A stretch of 64,000 nucleotides of DNA from Pseudomonas khavaziana (GCF_019145205.1 NZ_JAHSTT010000002.1:248001-312000), one strand, 5' to 3'. Shown: positions 25,742-34,836, numbered from the stretch's first letter. The notes: a model not told the origin generated them from the sequence alone. A program made the numbers and translations.

Positions 25742-27142
25742 TCAGCCCTGGCTGAACTGGGAAGCCAGTTCGCGCAACAACACCTCGGCATCCAGCACCT
25801 TGCCGACCACTTCCTCAGCCTTCTCACGGCTCAACCCCAGCCGCTCAAGCAGTGCGTCGGGAATCGCCTCGTCCGGCCCCGAGCCAATCCCCCGGCTACG
25901 CAACAAGCGTACGGCCAAACACACCAGGTTCGGATACTCAGCGTATTGCCCGTCATAGGTCGGATCGTGCTGAAAGCGCAGGGCGGTGGACAGTTCGTCC
26001 GGCATGTCCCAATAGCGCATCAGCCAGGCACCGATCTGCTCGCGGGTGATACCCAGCAAGTGCTGTTCGACATAGCTGTGGCACAGGTGCGGGTTGACCT
26101 CCAGGTGTCGGCAGATCAGCGAAAAGTGCGGTGGGAACACGTGGGCCAGCAGCAGGTAGCCGAAGTTGTGCAGCAGGCCCGCCAGGTAGGTCAGGCCGGC
26201 TTCCGGGCGCTGGGCGCGGGGCATGGCACGGGTCAGGCCTTCGATCACGGCAGCGGTGTAGATCGATTGGTGCCAGTACGGCGTGGACTGATGCGGGCGG
26301 TCCTTGGGCAGGCTCAGGGTTTTGCCCAGGGCCAGGCCGAGCGCCAGGTTGATCACTAGATCGAAGCCCAGTACGCGCACGATGGCATCTTCGACTGAAC
26401 GGATCTTGCCCGGCGATGCGTAGTAGGGCGACGCGGCCCAACTCACCACCTGGGCGGCGAGGGCCGGGTCGGTTTCCACCACGCCGGTGATGTCATCGAT
26501 GGTGGCGTTGGGGTCGACGCGCAGCTTGATGATCTTTTGCGCCGTGTCGGCCAGCGGTGGAATCTCGATGGTCGCCTCAAGACGTTGCTGGATACGGCGG
26601 GCGGTGAACGCCTGCATCGCCTGGGTGATTTCCTCGCGGTCATCATTGGGGCGGTCGAGATTTGGGCGGATATTGCTCAGCGGTTCGCCAAACTGCGCGG
26701 CGCTGGCCTTGGTCAGCATGCCCTTGAACGCGTCGCCGGGGATTTCCAGCAACAGTCCGGCTTCGCCCGAATGCACCAGCAGGCTCGGCTCGTTGAGCAG
26801 GCTGCCTTCATACAGGCACGGTGAACTGGTGAGTGCCGGCAGGCCCGGCAGCAGACTCAGGGCATGCTTGCCGAGCATGCGTTCGACGCGCTCAGGGGCA
26901 ACGGCCGTGAGGCGGCGACCCGTGAGTTCGGCGAGGCGGTTGAGGTCGAGCAACTGGCTTTGGGGGAACAGCACCATGAGTGCGCCAACCGCATCTTCAA
27001 GCAACACCGCCTGGACCTTTTGCGCAGGGTTCATGCCAGGTTGTTCGATGACTTCCGTGTAGGGGATGGCGAGCTTGGCGAGCAGCGCCCGAATGACCGG
27101 CGGGGCGGTCAGTGGGGCTGTGGCGAGGGCAACTTCTGACAT
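25742..27142 (-). CDS. HDOD-domain protein with YbaK-like N-terminal domain
   Basis: A 466-residue two-domain protein of unknown role. Residues about 20-150 resemble the YbaK/ProX aminoacyl-tRNA deacylase fold (RALLAKLAIPYTEVIEQPG, VQAVLLEDAVGALMVLFP, RLTAVAPERVERML). Residues about 200-400 are an HDOD domain (IPPLADTAQKIIKLRVDPNA, DITGVVETDPALAAQVVSWA, YLAGLLHNFGYLLL), a catalytically degenerate HD output module seen in signalling proteins. No cyclic-nucleotide active site is evident. The ATG at 27142 is preferred; an upstream in-frame start adds 27 residues without homology. It lies 77 nt downstream of recG on the same strand and may be cotranscribed with oxyR-recG. Confidence 0.85.
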   Translation of the reverse strand: MSEVALATAPLTAPPVIRALLAKLAIPYTEVIEQPGMNPAQKVQAVLLEDAVGALMVLFPQSQLLDLNRLAELTGRRLTAVAPERVERMLGKHALSLLPGLPALTSSPCLYEGSLLNEPSLLVHSGEAGLLLEIPGDAFKGMLTKASAAQFGEPLSNIRPNLDRPNDDREEITQAMQAFTARRIQQRLEATIEIPPLADTAQKIIKLRVDPNATIDDITGVVETDPALAAQVVSWAASPYYASPGKIRSVEDAIVRVLGFDLVINLALGLALGKTLSLPKDRPHQSTPYWHQSIYTAAVIEGLTRAMPRAQRPEAGLTYLAGLLHNFGYLLLAHVFPPHFSLICRHLEVNPHLCHSYVEQHLLGITREQIGAWLMRYWDMPDELSTALRFQHDPTYDGQYAEYPNLVCLAVRLLRSRGIGSGPDEAIPDALLERLGLSREKAEEVVGKVLDAEVLLRELASQFSQG

Positions 27143-27219
27143 GGCCTGTTCCAATTTCTTACATTCATTGGAGTATAACCAGCTTGATACAGGTGTTGGT
27201 CGGATAAGTGCGTCCGGCG

Positions 27220-29295
27220 TCACACTTGGCCGTATTGCTGCCCGTGTCGCAGCCAGCGATCCAGCAACGGGCTGACGTGATCGGGCCAGCGTTCGAGCAG
27301 GGCTTGCGCCGCGTCGCGCACCGCAGGCAGCAGGTCGGCGTCGCGCATCAGGTCGGCGACCTTGAATTGCAGCAGGCCGGTCTGGCGCGTGCCGAGCATT
27401 TCACCCGGACCGCGCAGTTCGAGGTCTTTTTCGGCGATGACAAAACCGTCGTTGGTTTCGCGCATGATCCCCAGGCGCTGTCGACCGATCTGCGACAGCG
27501 GCGGGTGATACAGCAACACGCAATGGCTGGCAGCACTGCCGCGGCCGACCCGGCCGCGCAGTTGGTGCAGTTGCGCCAGGCCCAGGCGCTCGGGGTTTTC
27601 GATGATCATCAGGCTGGCGTTGGGCACGTCCACGCCCACTTCGATCACGGTGGTAGCCACCAGCAATTGCAGGTTGCCGGCCTTGAACTCGGCCATCACT
27701 GCGGCCTTCTCCGCAGGTTTCATGCGCCCATGGATCAGCCCGACCTTGAGTTCGCCTAACGCACTGGTGAGGTCTTCATAGGTGGTCTCGGCGGCCTGGC
27801 AGGTCAGCTCTTCGGACTCTTCGATCAAGGTGCACACCCAGTAGGCCTGACGGCCTTCGGCACAGGCGCCGCGCACGCGTTCTATCACTTCGACGCGCCG
27901 GGTGTCGGTGACCAGCACGGTATTGACCGGCGTACGCCCGGGCGGCAGTTCGTCGAGGATCGAGGTGTCGAGGTCGGCGTAGGCGCTCATGGCCAGGGTG
28001 CGTGGGATCGGGGTGGCGGTCATGATCAACTGGTGCGGGTTCATGCGTCCGCCCACACCTTTCTGGCGCAGGGCCAGGCGCTGTTGCACGCCGAAGCGGT
28101 GTTGTTCGTCGATGATGACCAAGGCAAGGTTCTTGAATTGCACTTCGTCCTGGAACAACGCATGGGTGCCCACCACCATAGGGGCGCCCGCGGCGATCTG
28201 CTCCAGGGCGCTTGCGCGGTTCTTGCCTTTGAGCTTGCCGGCCAGCCACGCCACTTCCAGGCCCAGGGGTTCGAGCCAGCGCTTGAAGGTGATGAAATGT
28301 TGTTCGGCAAGGATTTCAGTGGGCGCCATCAGCGCCACTTGATAACCAGCCTCCAGTGCTTGCAAGGCGGCGAGGGCAGCCACCACGGTCTTGCCTGCGC
28401 CTACATCGCCCTGGATCAGGCGCAGCATCGGTTCTTGCTGGCTGAGGTCGTAGGCGATTTCATTGCCCACGCGCTGCTGTGCGCCGGTCGGGGCAAAGCC
28501 GAGGTTAGCCAGGTATTGCGCCGGCAGCCGGGTGGCCTTTGGCATTGCCGGGGCGCGCAGGGAACGCATGCTTTCACGCAGGCGCTGCTGGGACAGTTGG
28601 TGGGTCAGCAGCTCTTCGAAGGCCAGGCGATGCTGGGCCCAATGATGACCGAGGGCGAGTTCGTCCACGTCGGCATCGGCGGGCGGGTGATGCAGGTAGC
28701 GGATCGCATCAGCCAGGGGCGCCAGCTGATAGTCGCGAGCCAGCTCCAGGGGCAGCCAGTCGGGCAGGCTTTGCGGGCCGAGCATGGTCAGCGTCTGCAT
28801 GCACAATTGGCGCAAGCGTTGCTGGGTCAGGCCCTCGGTCAGCGGGTAGATTGGCGTGAGGGTGGTGTCTACCGGTGGCGGCTCGTCACCAGTAATGGCG
28901 CGGTATTCCGGGTGGTAGATTTCCAGGCCCGAAGCGCCAGGGCGCGCCTCGCCGTAGCAGCGCACGCGGGTACCACGCTTGAGGCCCTCTTTCTGCGCGT
29001 TGCTGAAATGGTAGAAGCGCAGGCTCAAGCCGCCGGTGCCATCCTGCAGGCGCACCACCAGGCTGCGGCGCTTGCCCATCACCACGTCAGCGCCGCTGAC
29101 GGTGCCTTCGATCACCGCGTCCTGCCCTGGGCGCAAGTGGCCGATGGGCACCACGCGAGTCCGATCCTGGTAGCGCAGGGGCAAATGGAACAGCACGTCC
29201 TGGAGGTTTTCCAGGCCGACCTTGGCCAGCTTCTCGGCCATGGCCTCACCGACACCCTTGAGTGCCGTCACCGGCACCTGCGACAGCTCAGTCAT
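27220..29295 (-). CDS. recG: ATP-dependent DNA helicase RecG
   Basis: RecG remodels stalled replication forks and branched recombination intermediates. The 691-residue protein carries the N-terminal wedge domain with its OB fold (LKGVGEAMAEKLAKVGLENL, then VSGADVVMGKRRSLVVRL), Walker A GDVGAGKT, the DEQH box VIIDEQHRFGVQQR, the TATPIPRTLAMS motif and the C-terminal helicase motifs QLRGRVGRG. The start at 29295 gives the standard N-terminus. It lies 8 nt after oxyR, and the oxyR-recG operon is known in Pseudomonas, linking DNA repair to the peroxide response. Confidence 0.97.
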   Translation of the reverse strand: MTELSQVPVTALKGVGEAMAEKLAKVGLENLQDVLFHLPLRYQDRTRVVPIGHLRPGQDAVIEGTVSGADVVMGKRRSLVVRLQDGTGGLSLRFYHFSNAQKEGLKRGTRVRCYGEARPGASGLEIYHPEYRAITGDEPPPVDTTLTPIYPLTEGLTQQRLRQLCMQTLTMLGPQSLPDWLPLELARDYQLAPLADAIRYLHHPPADADVDELALGHHWAQHRLAFEELLTHQLSQQRLRESMRSLRAPAMPKATRLPAQYLANLGFAPTGAQQRVGNEIAYDLSQQEPMLRLIQGDVGAGKTVVAALAALQALEAGYQVALMAPTEILAEQHFITFKRWLEPLGLEVAWLAGKLKGKNRASALEQIAAGAPMVVGTHALFQDEVQFKNLALVIIDEQHRFGVQQRLALRQKGVGGRMNPHQLIMTATPIPRTLAMSAYADLDTSILDELPPGRTPVNTVLVTDTRRVEVIERVRGACAEGRQAYWVCTLIEESEELTCQAAETTYEDLTSALGELKVGLIHGRMKPAEKAAVMAEFKAGNLQLLVATTVIEVGVDVPNASLMIIENPERLGLAQLHQLRGRVGRGSAASHCVLLYHPPLSQIGRQRLGIMRETNDGFVIAEKDLELRGPGEMLGTRQTGLLQFKVADLMRDADLLPAVRDAAQALLERWPDHVSPLLDRWLRHGQQYGQV

Positions 29296-29303
29296 ACGGT
29301 TGC

Positions 29304-30224
29304 TTAGCTCGCAACGGGCGGCTTGGCCACCGAGCACAGGCGGATCGAATCGGCGAGGATCTCAATCGCTTTGGGGCGCGGGAAGCTGGCGCGCCAGGCG
29401 ATCGCTACGGTACGGAACGGCACCGGAGGTGTGAGCGGGCGCACTTCGATTACGCCCTGGGCGTAGTGATGGCTGTCTACGGCTGACAGCGGCAGGATCG
29501 AGATGCCCAGACCGGAAGCGACCATATGGCGAATGGTTTCCAGTGAGCTGGATTCCACCGTGGTGTGCTTGGCGCCGTCGTTGCCTTTGGTCAGGGTCGG
29601 GCAGGCTTCCAATACCTGGTCGCGGAAGCAGTGGCCTTCGCCCAGCAGCAGCAGGCTCTTGTCGTTGAGCAGGGCGGCGTCGATGGTGTCCTTCTTGGTC
29701 CACGGGTGGGAGGCCGGCATCAGCACGTAGAACGGCTCGTCGTAGAGCGGTAGCGTGAGTACGTCCGCCTCATTGAACGGCAGGGCGATGATGATCGCGT
29801 CCAATTCGCCGTTGCGCAGTTTGTCGCGCAGCACGTGGGTGAAGTTTTCTTCGATATACAGCGGCATCTGCGGCGCGACGCGGTGCAGTTGCGGGATCAA
29901 GTGCGGGAACAGGTACGGGCCGACAGTGTAGATCGCGCCGACCTTGAGCGGTGCGGTGAGCTGGTTCTTACCGGCCTGGGCCAGTTCGCGAATGCTTTGC
30001 GCTTGTTCCAGGACCTTCTGCGCCTGGGCCACGATGCCTTCGCCCACCGGAGTGAGGCGCACGGCGCTCTTGCTGCGCTCGAAAATCAGCACACCGAGTT
30101 CGTCTTCAAGCTTTTTCACGCCCACCGACAGCGTCGGCTGACTGACATGGCAACGCTCGGCCGCGTGGCCGAAATGCTGTTCCTGGGCGAGGGTCACGAT
30201 GTAGCGTAATTCTGTAAGGGTCAT
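29304..30224 (-). CDS. oxyR: Hydrogen-peroxide sensor OxyR
   Basis: OxyR is the LysR-type regulator activated by peroxide through an intramolecular disulfide; it controls catalases and alkyl hydroperoxide reductases. The 306-residue protein has the N-terminal helix-turn-helix (HAAERCHVSQPTLSVGVKKL, about 20-40) and the effector domain with both redox cysteines in place, Cys199 (GEGHCF) and Cys208 (LEACPT). It heads an operon with recG. The 164 bp before tonB contain its upstream region. Confidence 0.97.
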   Translation of the reverse strand: MTLTELRYIVTLAQEQHFGHAAERCHVSQPTLSVGVKKLEDELGVLIFERSKSAVRLTPVGEGIVAQAQKVLEQAQSIRELAQAGKNQLTAPLKVGAIYTVGPYLFPHLIPQLHRVAPQMPLYIEENFTHVLRDKLRNGELDAIIIALPFNEADVLTLPLYDEPFYVLMPASHPWTKKDTIDAALLNDKSLLLLGEGHCFRDQVLEACPTLTKGNDGAKHTTVESSSLETIRHMVASGLGISILPLSAVDSHHYAQGVIEVRPLTPPVPFRTVAIAWRASFPRPKAIEILADSIRLCSVAKPPVAS

Positions 30225-30345
30225 AGCGGGCGTCCATGAGGTTGCAGGCCAAGCATACCGGCTGCAATCGATAGACGCACGTTATCAGAAGTTTGCTGGG
30301 GATTGAGTGGGGAATGTCGGAAATTTTGCTGATTTGCCGACGGCG

Positions 30346-30374
30346 AATGCGGGAGTAAAACTTCCTCCCGCATT
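30346..30374. terminator. Hairpin downstream of tonB
   Basis: AATGCGGGAG (30346-30355) is perfectly repeated inverted as CTCCCGCATT (30365-30374) with a 9-nt loop, 14 nt beyond the tonB stop. There is no clear T run on either strand, so it may be a REP remnant or an RNA-stabilising 3' hairpin, not a classical terminator. Confidence 0.4.
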
Positions 30375-30388
30375 GCTTGTAGATGTGT

Positions 30389-31138
30389 TTAACGGCGGCG
30401 CTTGTCGATGTTGTAGACGAACGGCGCAACGAGTTCGACGCTGCCGTTTTTCAACAGGTCGGCCGGTGGCTTGGGCAGCGGCTGGGCCTTGCGGATCATC
30501 TCCAGGGTCGCACGGTCCAGATCGGCGTTGCCGGAGCGGCCTTCCAACTCGTAGGACAATACGTTGCCTTCGGCATCGACCACGAAGCGCAAGCGGTTCA
30601 TACCTTCCTTGCCGCGCTGTTGTGCAGCAGGTGGGTACTTCTTGTACTTCTGCAGGTGCGCCAGCAGGGTGCTTTGCCAGGACGCCTGGGCCGCTATCTG
30701 CTGTGCCGATGGGCCAGGCGCGGGCTGGGCCGATTTTTCCGCCGGTGTATTGGTCGGTGGAGTTTCGCTCGGTGGCTCCTCGGAAGGTTTTTCCTTGGGT
30801 GGCTCGGGCTTCTTCTCCACCGGCTTGGGCGGTTTCGGTTTAGGCTTGGGCTTGACCGGCTTGGGCACCTGGATCGTTGGCTTGGGCGCCTCGGCCATTT
30901 TCGGCAGGGGCAGCTCTTCCACCGGGGCAGGCGGCTGCGGCGGCGTCACCACCTTGGGCGGTGCCGGAGGCGGCGGCGCTGGCATCGGCGCCAGGTCGAT
31001 GACCATGGCGGCGGGTGGCAGCTGGATTACCTGCGGCGCGGACCATTGGAGCGCGATGATGATCGCGACGGCATGCACGCCCAGCACGACGGCAAGGCTG
31101 GTGCCATAACGCGTCAGTTTGTGGCGCGTCGTGATCAT
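30389..31138 (-). CDS. tonB: Energy transducer TonB
   Basis: TonB carries proton-motive energy from ExbB/ExbD to outer-membrane siderophore and vitamin receptors. The 249-residue protein has an N-terminal signal anchor (about 13-32, TSLAVVLGVHAVAIIIALQW, with the conserved histidine), a long proline/lysine-rich periplasmic spacer (about 45-140) and a C-terminal TonB domain (YKKYPPAAQQRGKEGMNRLR, ending PFVYNIDKRRR). The start overlaps the exbD stop (ATGA), so exbB-exbD-tonB is one operon, the common pseudomonad arrangement for iron uptake. Confidence 0.94.
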   Translation of the reverse strand: MITTRHKLTRYGTSLAVVLGVHAVAIIIALQWSAPQVIQLPPAAMVIDLAPMPAPPPPAPPKVVTPPQPPAPVEELPLPKMAEAPKPTIQVPKPVKPKPKPKPPKPVEKKPEPPKEKPSEEPPSETPPTNTPAEKSAQPAPGPSAQQIAAQASWQSTLLAHLQKYKKYPPAAQQRGKEGMNRLRFVVDAEGNVLSYELEGRSGNADLDRATLEMIRKAQPLPKPPADLLKNGSVELVAPFVYNIDKRRR

Positions 31139-31560
31139 TTCTTGGCTGCCGTCTCAAGTCCGACCAGGCCCACCTTGAGGTAGCCGGCTGCCCGCAGGGC
31201 ATCCATCACGCTCATCAGGTCGCCGTAGTCCACGCCTTTGTCGGCCTGGAAGAAGATCGTCGTGTCTTTCTTGCCCTGAGTCTTGGCATCGAGCACCGGG
31301 CCCAGGCTTTCAGCCTTGACTTCTTCTTCGCCCAGGAACAGGCGCTGGTCTGCCTTGACACTGAGGAAGATCGGTTTTTCCGGCCGCGGCGCCGGCTTGG
31401 CGCTGGATGCGGGCAGGTCTACCTTGATGTCCACAGTGGCCAGCGGTGCCGCCACCATGAAGATGATCAGCAGCACCAGCATCACGTCGATAAACGGCGT
31501 GACGTTGATTTCGTGGTTCTCGACGAGCTCGTCGTCGCCTTGGTTCAAATGCAGGCCCAT
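31135..31560 (-). CDS. exbD: TonB-system proton channel subunit ExbD
   Basis: ExbD forms the proton-conducting core with ExbB. The 141-residue product has the short cytoplasmic N-terminus, a single transmembrane helix (NVTPFIDVMLVLLIIFMVAA, about 19-38) with the essential aspartate in PFIDVML, and a periplasmic domain with the SVKADQRLFLGEEEV segment. It lies 6 nt after exbB and overlaps tonB by 4 nt. Confidence 0.96.
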   Translation of the reverse strand: MGLHLNQGDDELVENHEINVTPFIDVMLVLLIIFMVAAPLATVDIKVDLPASSAKPAPRPEKPIFLSVKADQRLFLGEEEVKAESLGPVLDAKTQGKKDTTIFFQADKGVDYGDLMSVMDALRAAGYLKVGLVGLETAAKK

Positions 31561-31566
31561 GGCCGA

Positions 31567-32553
31567 TTACCCCACTTTCACCATGTGCGGTTGCGAGCTG
31601 CGCTCGGTAGGCTGGTGATCGAGGTCACGGCTGACCAGCAGCAGGACTTCTGCCGACGCGTCGGATACCTGGGCCTTATAGCCGGCAATCGAACGGGCGA
31701 AGACGTTGTAGATCACCACCGCAGGAATCGCCGCAACCAGGCCCAAAGCGGTCGCCAGCAGGGCTTCGGCGATGCCGGGGGCAACGACGGCGAGGTTGGT
31801 GGTCTGGGTCTTGGCGATGCCGATGAAACTGTTCATGATGCCCCATACGGTGCCGAACAGACCGACGAACGGAGCAGTGGAACCGATGGTGGCGAGTACG
31901 CCGGTGCCGCTGCTCATGTTACGGCCGCAGGCGGCAACCAGGCGCTCAAGGCGGAATGCCACGCGCTCCTTGATACCTTCTTTTTCGCGGGTGTTGGCCG
32001 ACAGGCGCATTTCTTCCAGTGCGTCGTGTACCAAGGTGTTGGCCAGGGTGCCCTTCTTGGTCGCGGTTTCGCTCGCTTCCTTGAGGGTGGTGGCTTTCTT
32101 CAGGTGGACGATCTCAGCACGCAGACGACGCTTGGCGCCCAGCAGCTCGAAGCCTTTGGCAATCCAGATGGTCCAGGTGATGATCGAGGCAATGGCCAGG
32201 CCGATCATCACGGCCTTCACCACCACGTCGGCATTCTGGTACATGCCCCATGGCGAAAGGTCGTGGGCCATGCCCAGGGTGTTGTCTTCTTCCAGCACGA
32301 CGCCGGTTTCATTGGCGGGAGCGGCATCGCCCGCAGCCTGGGCCGGGTCGGTAGCGGCTGGCGCCGGAGCTGGAGCTGCCGCCGGGGCGGCAGCATTTTG
32401 CTCAGTGGCAGCCGGAGCTGCGGGGGCGGTGGCATCTGCGAATGCGGCGGTCGGTGCCAGCAGTACGCTGAACAGCATCGCAGCGATCGCACGCCAGGCG
32501 CGGGATGGGCTGTGAGGCTTGGTTGGCGAAGCGGGGTTTGTATTACGTGTCAT
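31567..32553 (-). CDS. exbB: TonB-system proton channel subunit ExbB, N-extended
   Basis: ExbB is the pentameric scaffold of the TonB motor. The 328-residue product is longer than enteric ExbB (about 240 residues) because it has a signal-like segment (AMLFSVLLAPTAAFA) and an Ala/Pro-rich periplasmic region (about 40-95) before the MotA/TolQ/ExbB channel domain; similar extensions are usual in pseudomonads. Three transmembrane segments follow (for example VVVKAVMIGLAIASIITWTI), with the conserved GVLATIGSTAPFVGLFGTVW block. I start at ATG 32553, which gives the signal segment a short basic N-region. A possible Fur site lies about 80 bp upstream. Confidence 0.93.
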   Translation of the reverse strand: MTRNTNPASPTKPHSPSRAWRAIAAMLFSVLLAPTAAFADATAPAAPAATEQNAAAPAAAPAPAPAATDPAQAAGDAAPANETGVVLEEDNTLGMAHDLSPWGMYQNADVVVKAVMIGLAIASIITWTIWIAKGFELLGAKRRLRAEIVHLKKATTLKEASETATKKGTLANTLVHDALEEMRLSANTREKEGIKERVAFRLERLVAACGRNMSSGTGVLATIGSTAPFVGLFGTVWGIMNSFIGIAKTQTTNLAVVAPGIAEALLATALGLVAAIPAVVIYNVFARSIAGYKAQVSDASAEVLLLVSRDLDHQPTERSSQPHMVKVG

Positions 32554-32630
32554 GCTGGCCGGACCTGAGAGAAAAAATGGGTGATCGTCCTTCCAGACCC
32601 AAGGGGTCGAGGACAAATGGGTGGTTATTA

Positions 32631-32648
32631 TTGCAAGTAATTCTTGTT
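32631..32648 (-). promoter_or_regulatory. Possible Fur box upstream of exbB
   Basis: TTGCAAGTAATTCTTGTT is AT-rich and partly palindromic (CAAG-TAATT-CTTG) and resembles Pseudomonas Fur sites of the form GCAAATGATTCTCATTTGC. It lies about 80 bp before the exbB start in a GC-rich genome. The match is imperfect; TonB operons are normally iron-regulated, which raises its likelihood. Confidence 0.35.
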
Positions 32649-32740
32649 AACAGAAGTAATACAGTAACTTTATTTGTGCTTTTTCTGGCCGCTGGTCATG
32701 TCTGGCGGCTAATCTGCGCCTTTAAGAACGGAGTTTTGTG

Positions 32741-33592
32741 ATGTCTGTGCCTTCTGTTGTGATTGCCGGTTGCGGCGATGTGGGTAGTCGGCTGGCTAGC
32801 CAATTGCTGGCCTCGGAATGGGAGGTTCATGGCCTGCGCCGCGATATTTCGCGCCTGCCCGAGGGGGTGATTGGCATCGCCGGCGACCTGTTCGACAAAG
32901 ACTGCCCTGACACCTGGCCCATTGGTGGAGTGGATTATCTGGTGTATTGCGCCGCTGCCACCGACCACGACGAAGCCGGCTATCGCGCCGCTTACGTGCA
33001 AGGGCTGCAGCATGTGCTTGAGTGGTTGAAGGACTACGGCCAGGAGCCGAAACACCTGTTGTTCGTATCCAGCAGCAGCGTGTATGGGCAGCAGAACGGT
33101 GAGTGGGTCGACGAAATGTCAGAGACGCAAGCGAAGGGTTATTCCGGGCAGGTGATGCTGGAGGCAGAGCAAGTGGCGCTCGACAGCGGCATTCCCGCCA
33201 GTGTCGTGCGGCTGACCGGGATTTACGGTCCGGGGCGTGAGTGGTTGTTGACCCAGGTGCGCCAAGGTTATCGGGTGGCGATTGACCCGCCTTTATATGG
33301 CAACCGGATTCACGCCGACGATGCGGCCGGGCTGCTGGCGTTTTTACTGCGCCACGTAGAGCAGGGCGGTACATTGGACAAAGTCTACATCGGTGTCGAC
33401 GATGCGCCGGCGCCATTGGCCGAGGTGGTGGGCTGGTTGCGCGAGTACCTGGGTGTGACCGAATGGGCTGATGACGCCAGTGTGCGGCGTGCGGGCAGCA
33501 AGCAATGCAGCAATGCCAGGGTAAAGGCCCTTGGTTGGGTGCCCAAGTATCCGACCTATCGTGAAGGGTATGCCGCGATACTCAAGGGCTGA
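32741..33592 (+). CDS. NAD(P)-dependent epimerase/dehydratase-family protein
   Basis: A 283-residue extended short-chain dehydrogenase of the atypical YeeZ-like group. It has an N-terminal nucleotide-binding glycine motif GCGDVGSRLASQLL (about 10-23), the block VDYLVYCAAATDHDEAGYRA and a serine-rich SSSSVYGQQNGEW segment where catalytic Ser/Tyr residues would sit (about 109-121), then VVRLTGIYGPGREW. The substrate is unknown. ATG 32741 follows GGAGTTTTGTG; a GTG one codon upstream is possible. The gene is divergent from exbB and convergent with a lipoprotein gene. Confidence 0.85.
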   Translation: MSVPSVVIAGCGDVGSRLASQLLASEWEVHGLRRDISRLPEGVIGIAGDLFDKDCPDTWPIGGVDYLVYCAAATDHDEAGYRAAYVQGLQHVLEWLKDYGQEPKHLLFVSSSSVYGQQNGEWVDEMSETQAKGYSGQVMLEAEQVALDSGIPASVVRLTGIYGPGREWLLTQVRQGYRVAIDPPLYGNRIHADDAAGLLAFLLRHVEQGGTLDKVYIGVDDAPAPLAEVVGWLREYLGVTEWADDASVRRAGSKQCSNARVKALGWVPKYPTYREGYAAILKG

Positions 33593-33604
33593 AATCAATC
33601 TGAG

Positions 33605-33637
33605 AATGTGGGAGGGAGCAAGCCCCCTCCCACATTT
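33605..33637. repeat. REP-type hairpin between convergent genes
   Basis: AATGTGGGAGGG and CCCTCCCACATT flank an AGCAAGCC loop, giving a perfect 12-bp stem. It belongs to the GTGGGAGGGGGCTTGC family and sits between two convergent stop codons, where it may end transcripts from both sides. Confidence 0.8.
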
Positions 33638-33654
33638 GGATTCAGGTGATGCTG

Positions 33655-34398
33655 TTATGGCTTTTCAAGCAGCCACTGGCGCGGGCCTGGGGTGAACTGA
33701 GGCACTTCATCGGCCTGCGCGGTATTGATCGCCTGGAAGATTTCCAGTTGCTCACCTTTGCGCGCAAAGATCCACGGGTTGCCCTGGCCGTTCAGTTGCA
33801 GCCAGATACTGTCGTAGCCGCCGCTCATGGAGGCGCAATCACCCGCCAGGCACAGCGAGTAACGATCAACGCCAGGCAGGCCGGCGACCTTGCCATCAGC
33901 CTGGAACTGCACCGTGGCGCCGCTGCCGGTACCGTCGGTGATCTTCCAGTCGCCACCCATGTAGGCTGCGTACAGTGACCGCTCGAAGTTGGCGCCCAAT
34001 GGCGCGCCTTCGGGGGCTGGCGCTTCAGCGCGGCCGAACAGTTGCTCTGGCTCATTGTCATTGGCCACTTGCAGCAGTTGTTTGCCTTTGCGCTTGAGTT
34101 CGGTGGCGGAGCTGCCGTAGAAATCCACGCTCCAGGCGCCGGGCTTCTCGCCCGACAACTTCCCTTCCGCTACTTCAAAACCATTGTAGTAACGCGCCTG
34201 CAAAGCCTTGGTGTTGACCTCCCACTCAAGGTTGGGGCCATAGGACTGCAGGGCTTCACGCAAAGGGCCGCCCTTGGCTGCCGCATCGATGGCGGCCTGG
34301 TTGATCCAGGTACCGCTCACATCCAGGTCGGCGGGATTGCTGGCACAGCCGCCCAGCAACAGGGCGAGCAACGAAGAGGCTACAAGCGCTTTGCGCAT
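33655..34398 (-). CDS. Conserved pseudomonad lipoprotein
   Basis: Function unknown. The 247-residue protein has a lipoprotein signal, MRKALVASSLLALLLGGC, with cysteine 18 as the lipidation site, then a soluble domain with short beta-rich stretches (WEVNTKALQARYYNGFEVAE, VSGTWINQAA, GSGATVQFQADGKVAGLPG) reminiscent of META/HslJ-like lipoproteins, though I cannot assign that family with confidence. Residue pair LCLAGDC could form a disulfide. It precedes ridA-spoT in reverse order on the minus strand, as in other pseudomonads, and has a 57-nt gap to ridA. Confidence 0.8.
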   Translation of the reverse strand: MRKALVASSLLALLLGGCASNPADLDVSGTWINQAAIDAAAKGGPLREALQSYGPNLEWEVNTKALQARYYNGFEVAEGKLSGEKPGAWSVDFYGSSATELKRKGKQLLQVANDNEPEQLFGRAEAPAPEGAPLGANFERSLYAAYMGGDWKITDGTGSGATVQFQADGKVAGLPGVDRYSLCLAGDCASMSGGYDSIWLQLNGQGNPWIFARKGEQLEIFQAINTAQADEVPQFTPGPRQWLLEKP

Positions 34399-34455
34399 TA
34401 CGAAATCCTTCTGAAACGAAGTCGGCGCAGCCTGTTGGGAGCTGCGCCGGGTGTT

Positions 34456-34836
34456 TTACTCGATGACCAGAATGGCGTCCATCTCAACCTGTGCGCCCTT
34501 TGGCAGGGCGGCGACGCCGATAGCGGCGCGGGCTGGGTAGGGTTGTTCGAAGTACTTGCCCATGATCTCGTTGACCTTGGCGAAGTGGCTCAGGTCGGTG
34601 AGGAAGATGTTCAGCTTGACGATGTCCTTGAACGAACCGCCGGCGGCCTCGGCCACGGACTTGAGGTTTTCGAAGACTTGTACGGTCTGGGCTTCGAAGC
34701 CTTCAACCAGTTCCATGGTCTTTGGGTCCAGTGGGATCTGGCCGGACATGTAGACGGTGTTGCCCGCCTTGATCGCCTGGGAGTAGGTGCCGATGGCGGC
34801 TGGGGCTTTATCGCTGGTGATAACTGTCTTGGTCAT
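34456..34836 (-). CDS. ridA: RidA/YjgF imine deaminase
   Basis: RidA hydrolyses reactive enamine/imine intermediates (such as 2-aminoacrylate) made by PLP enzymes. The 126-residue protein has the trimer signature ([20 protein letters not shown]), the active-site arginine near residue 103 (YPARAAIGV) and the conserved acidic VEMDAI near the end. It lies 39 nt downstream of spoT on the same strand. A second RidA-like gene is present at 60351-60704 in the D-alanine operon. Confidence 0.95.
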   Translation of the reverse strand: MTKTVITSDKAPAAIGTYSQAIKAGNTVYMSGQIPLDPKTMELVEGFEAQTVQVFENLKSVAEAAGGSFKDIVKLNIFLTDLSHFAKVNEIMGKYFEQPYPARAAIGVAALPKGAQVEMDAILVIE

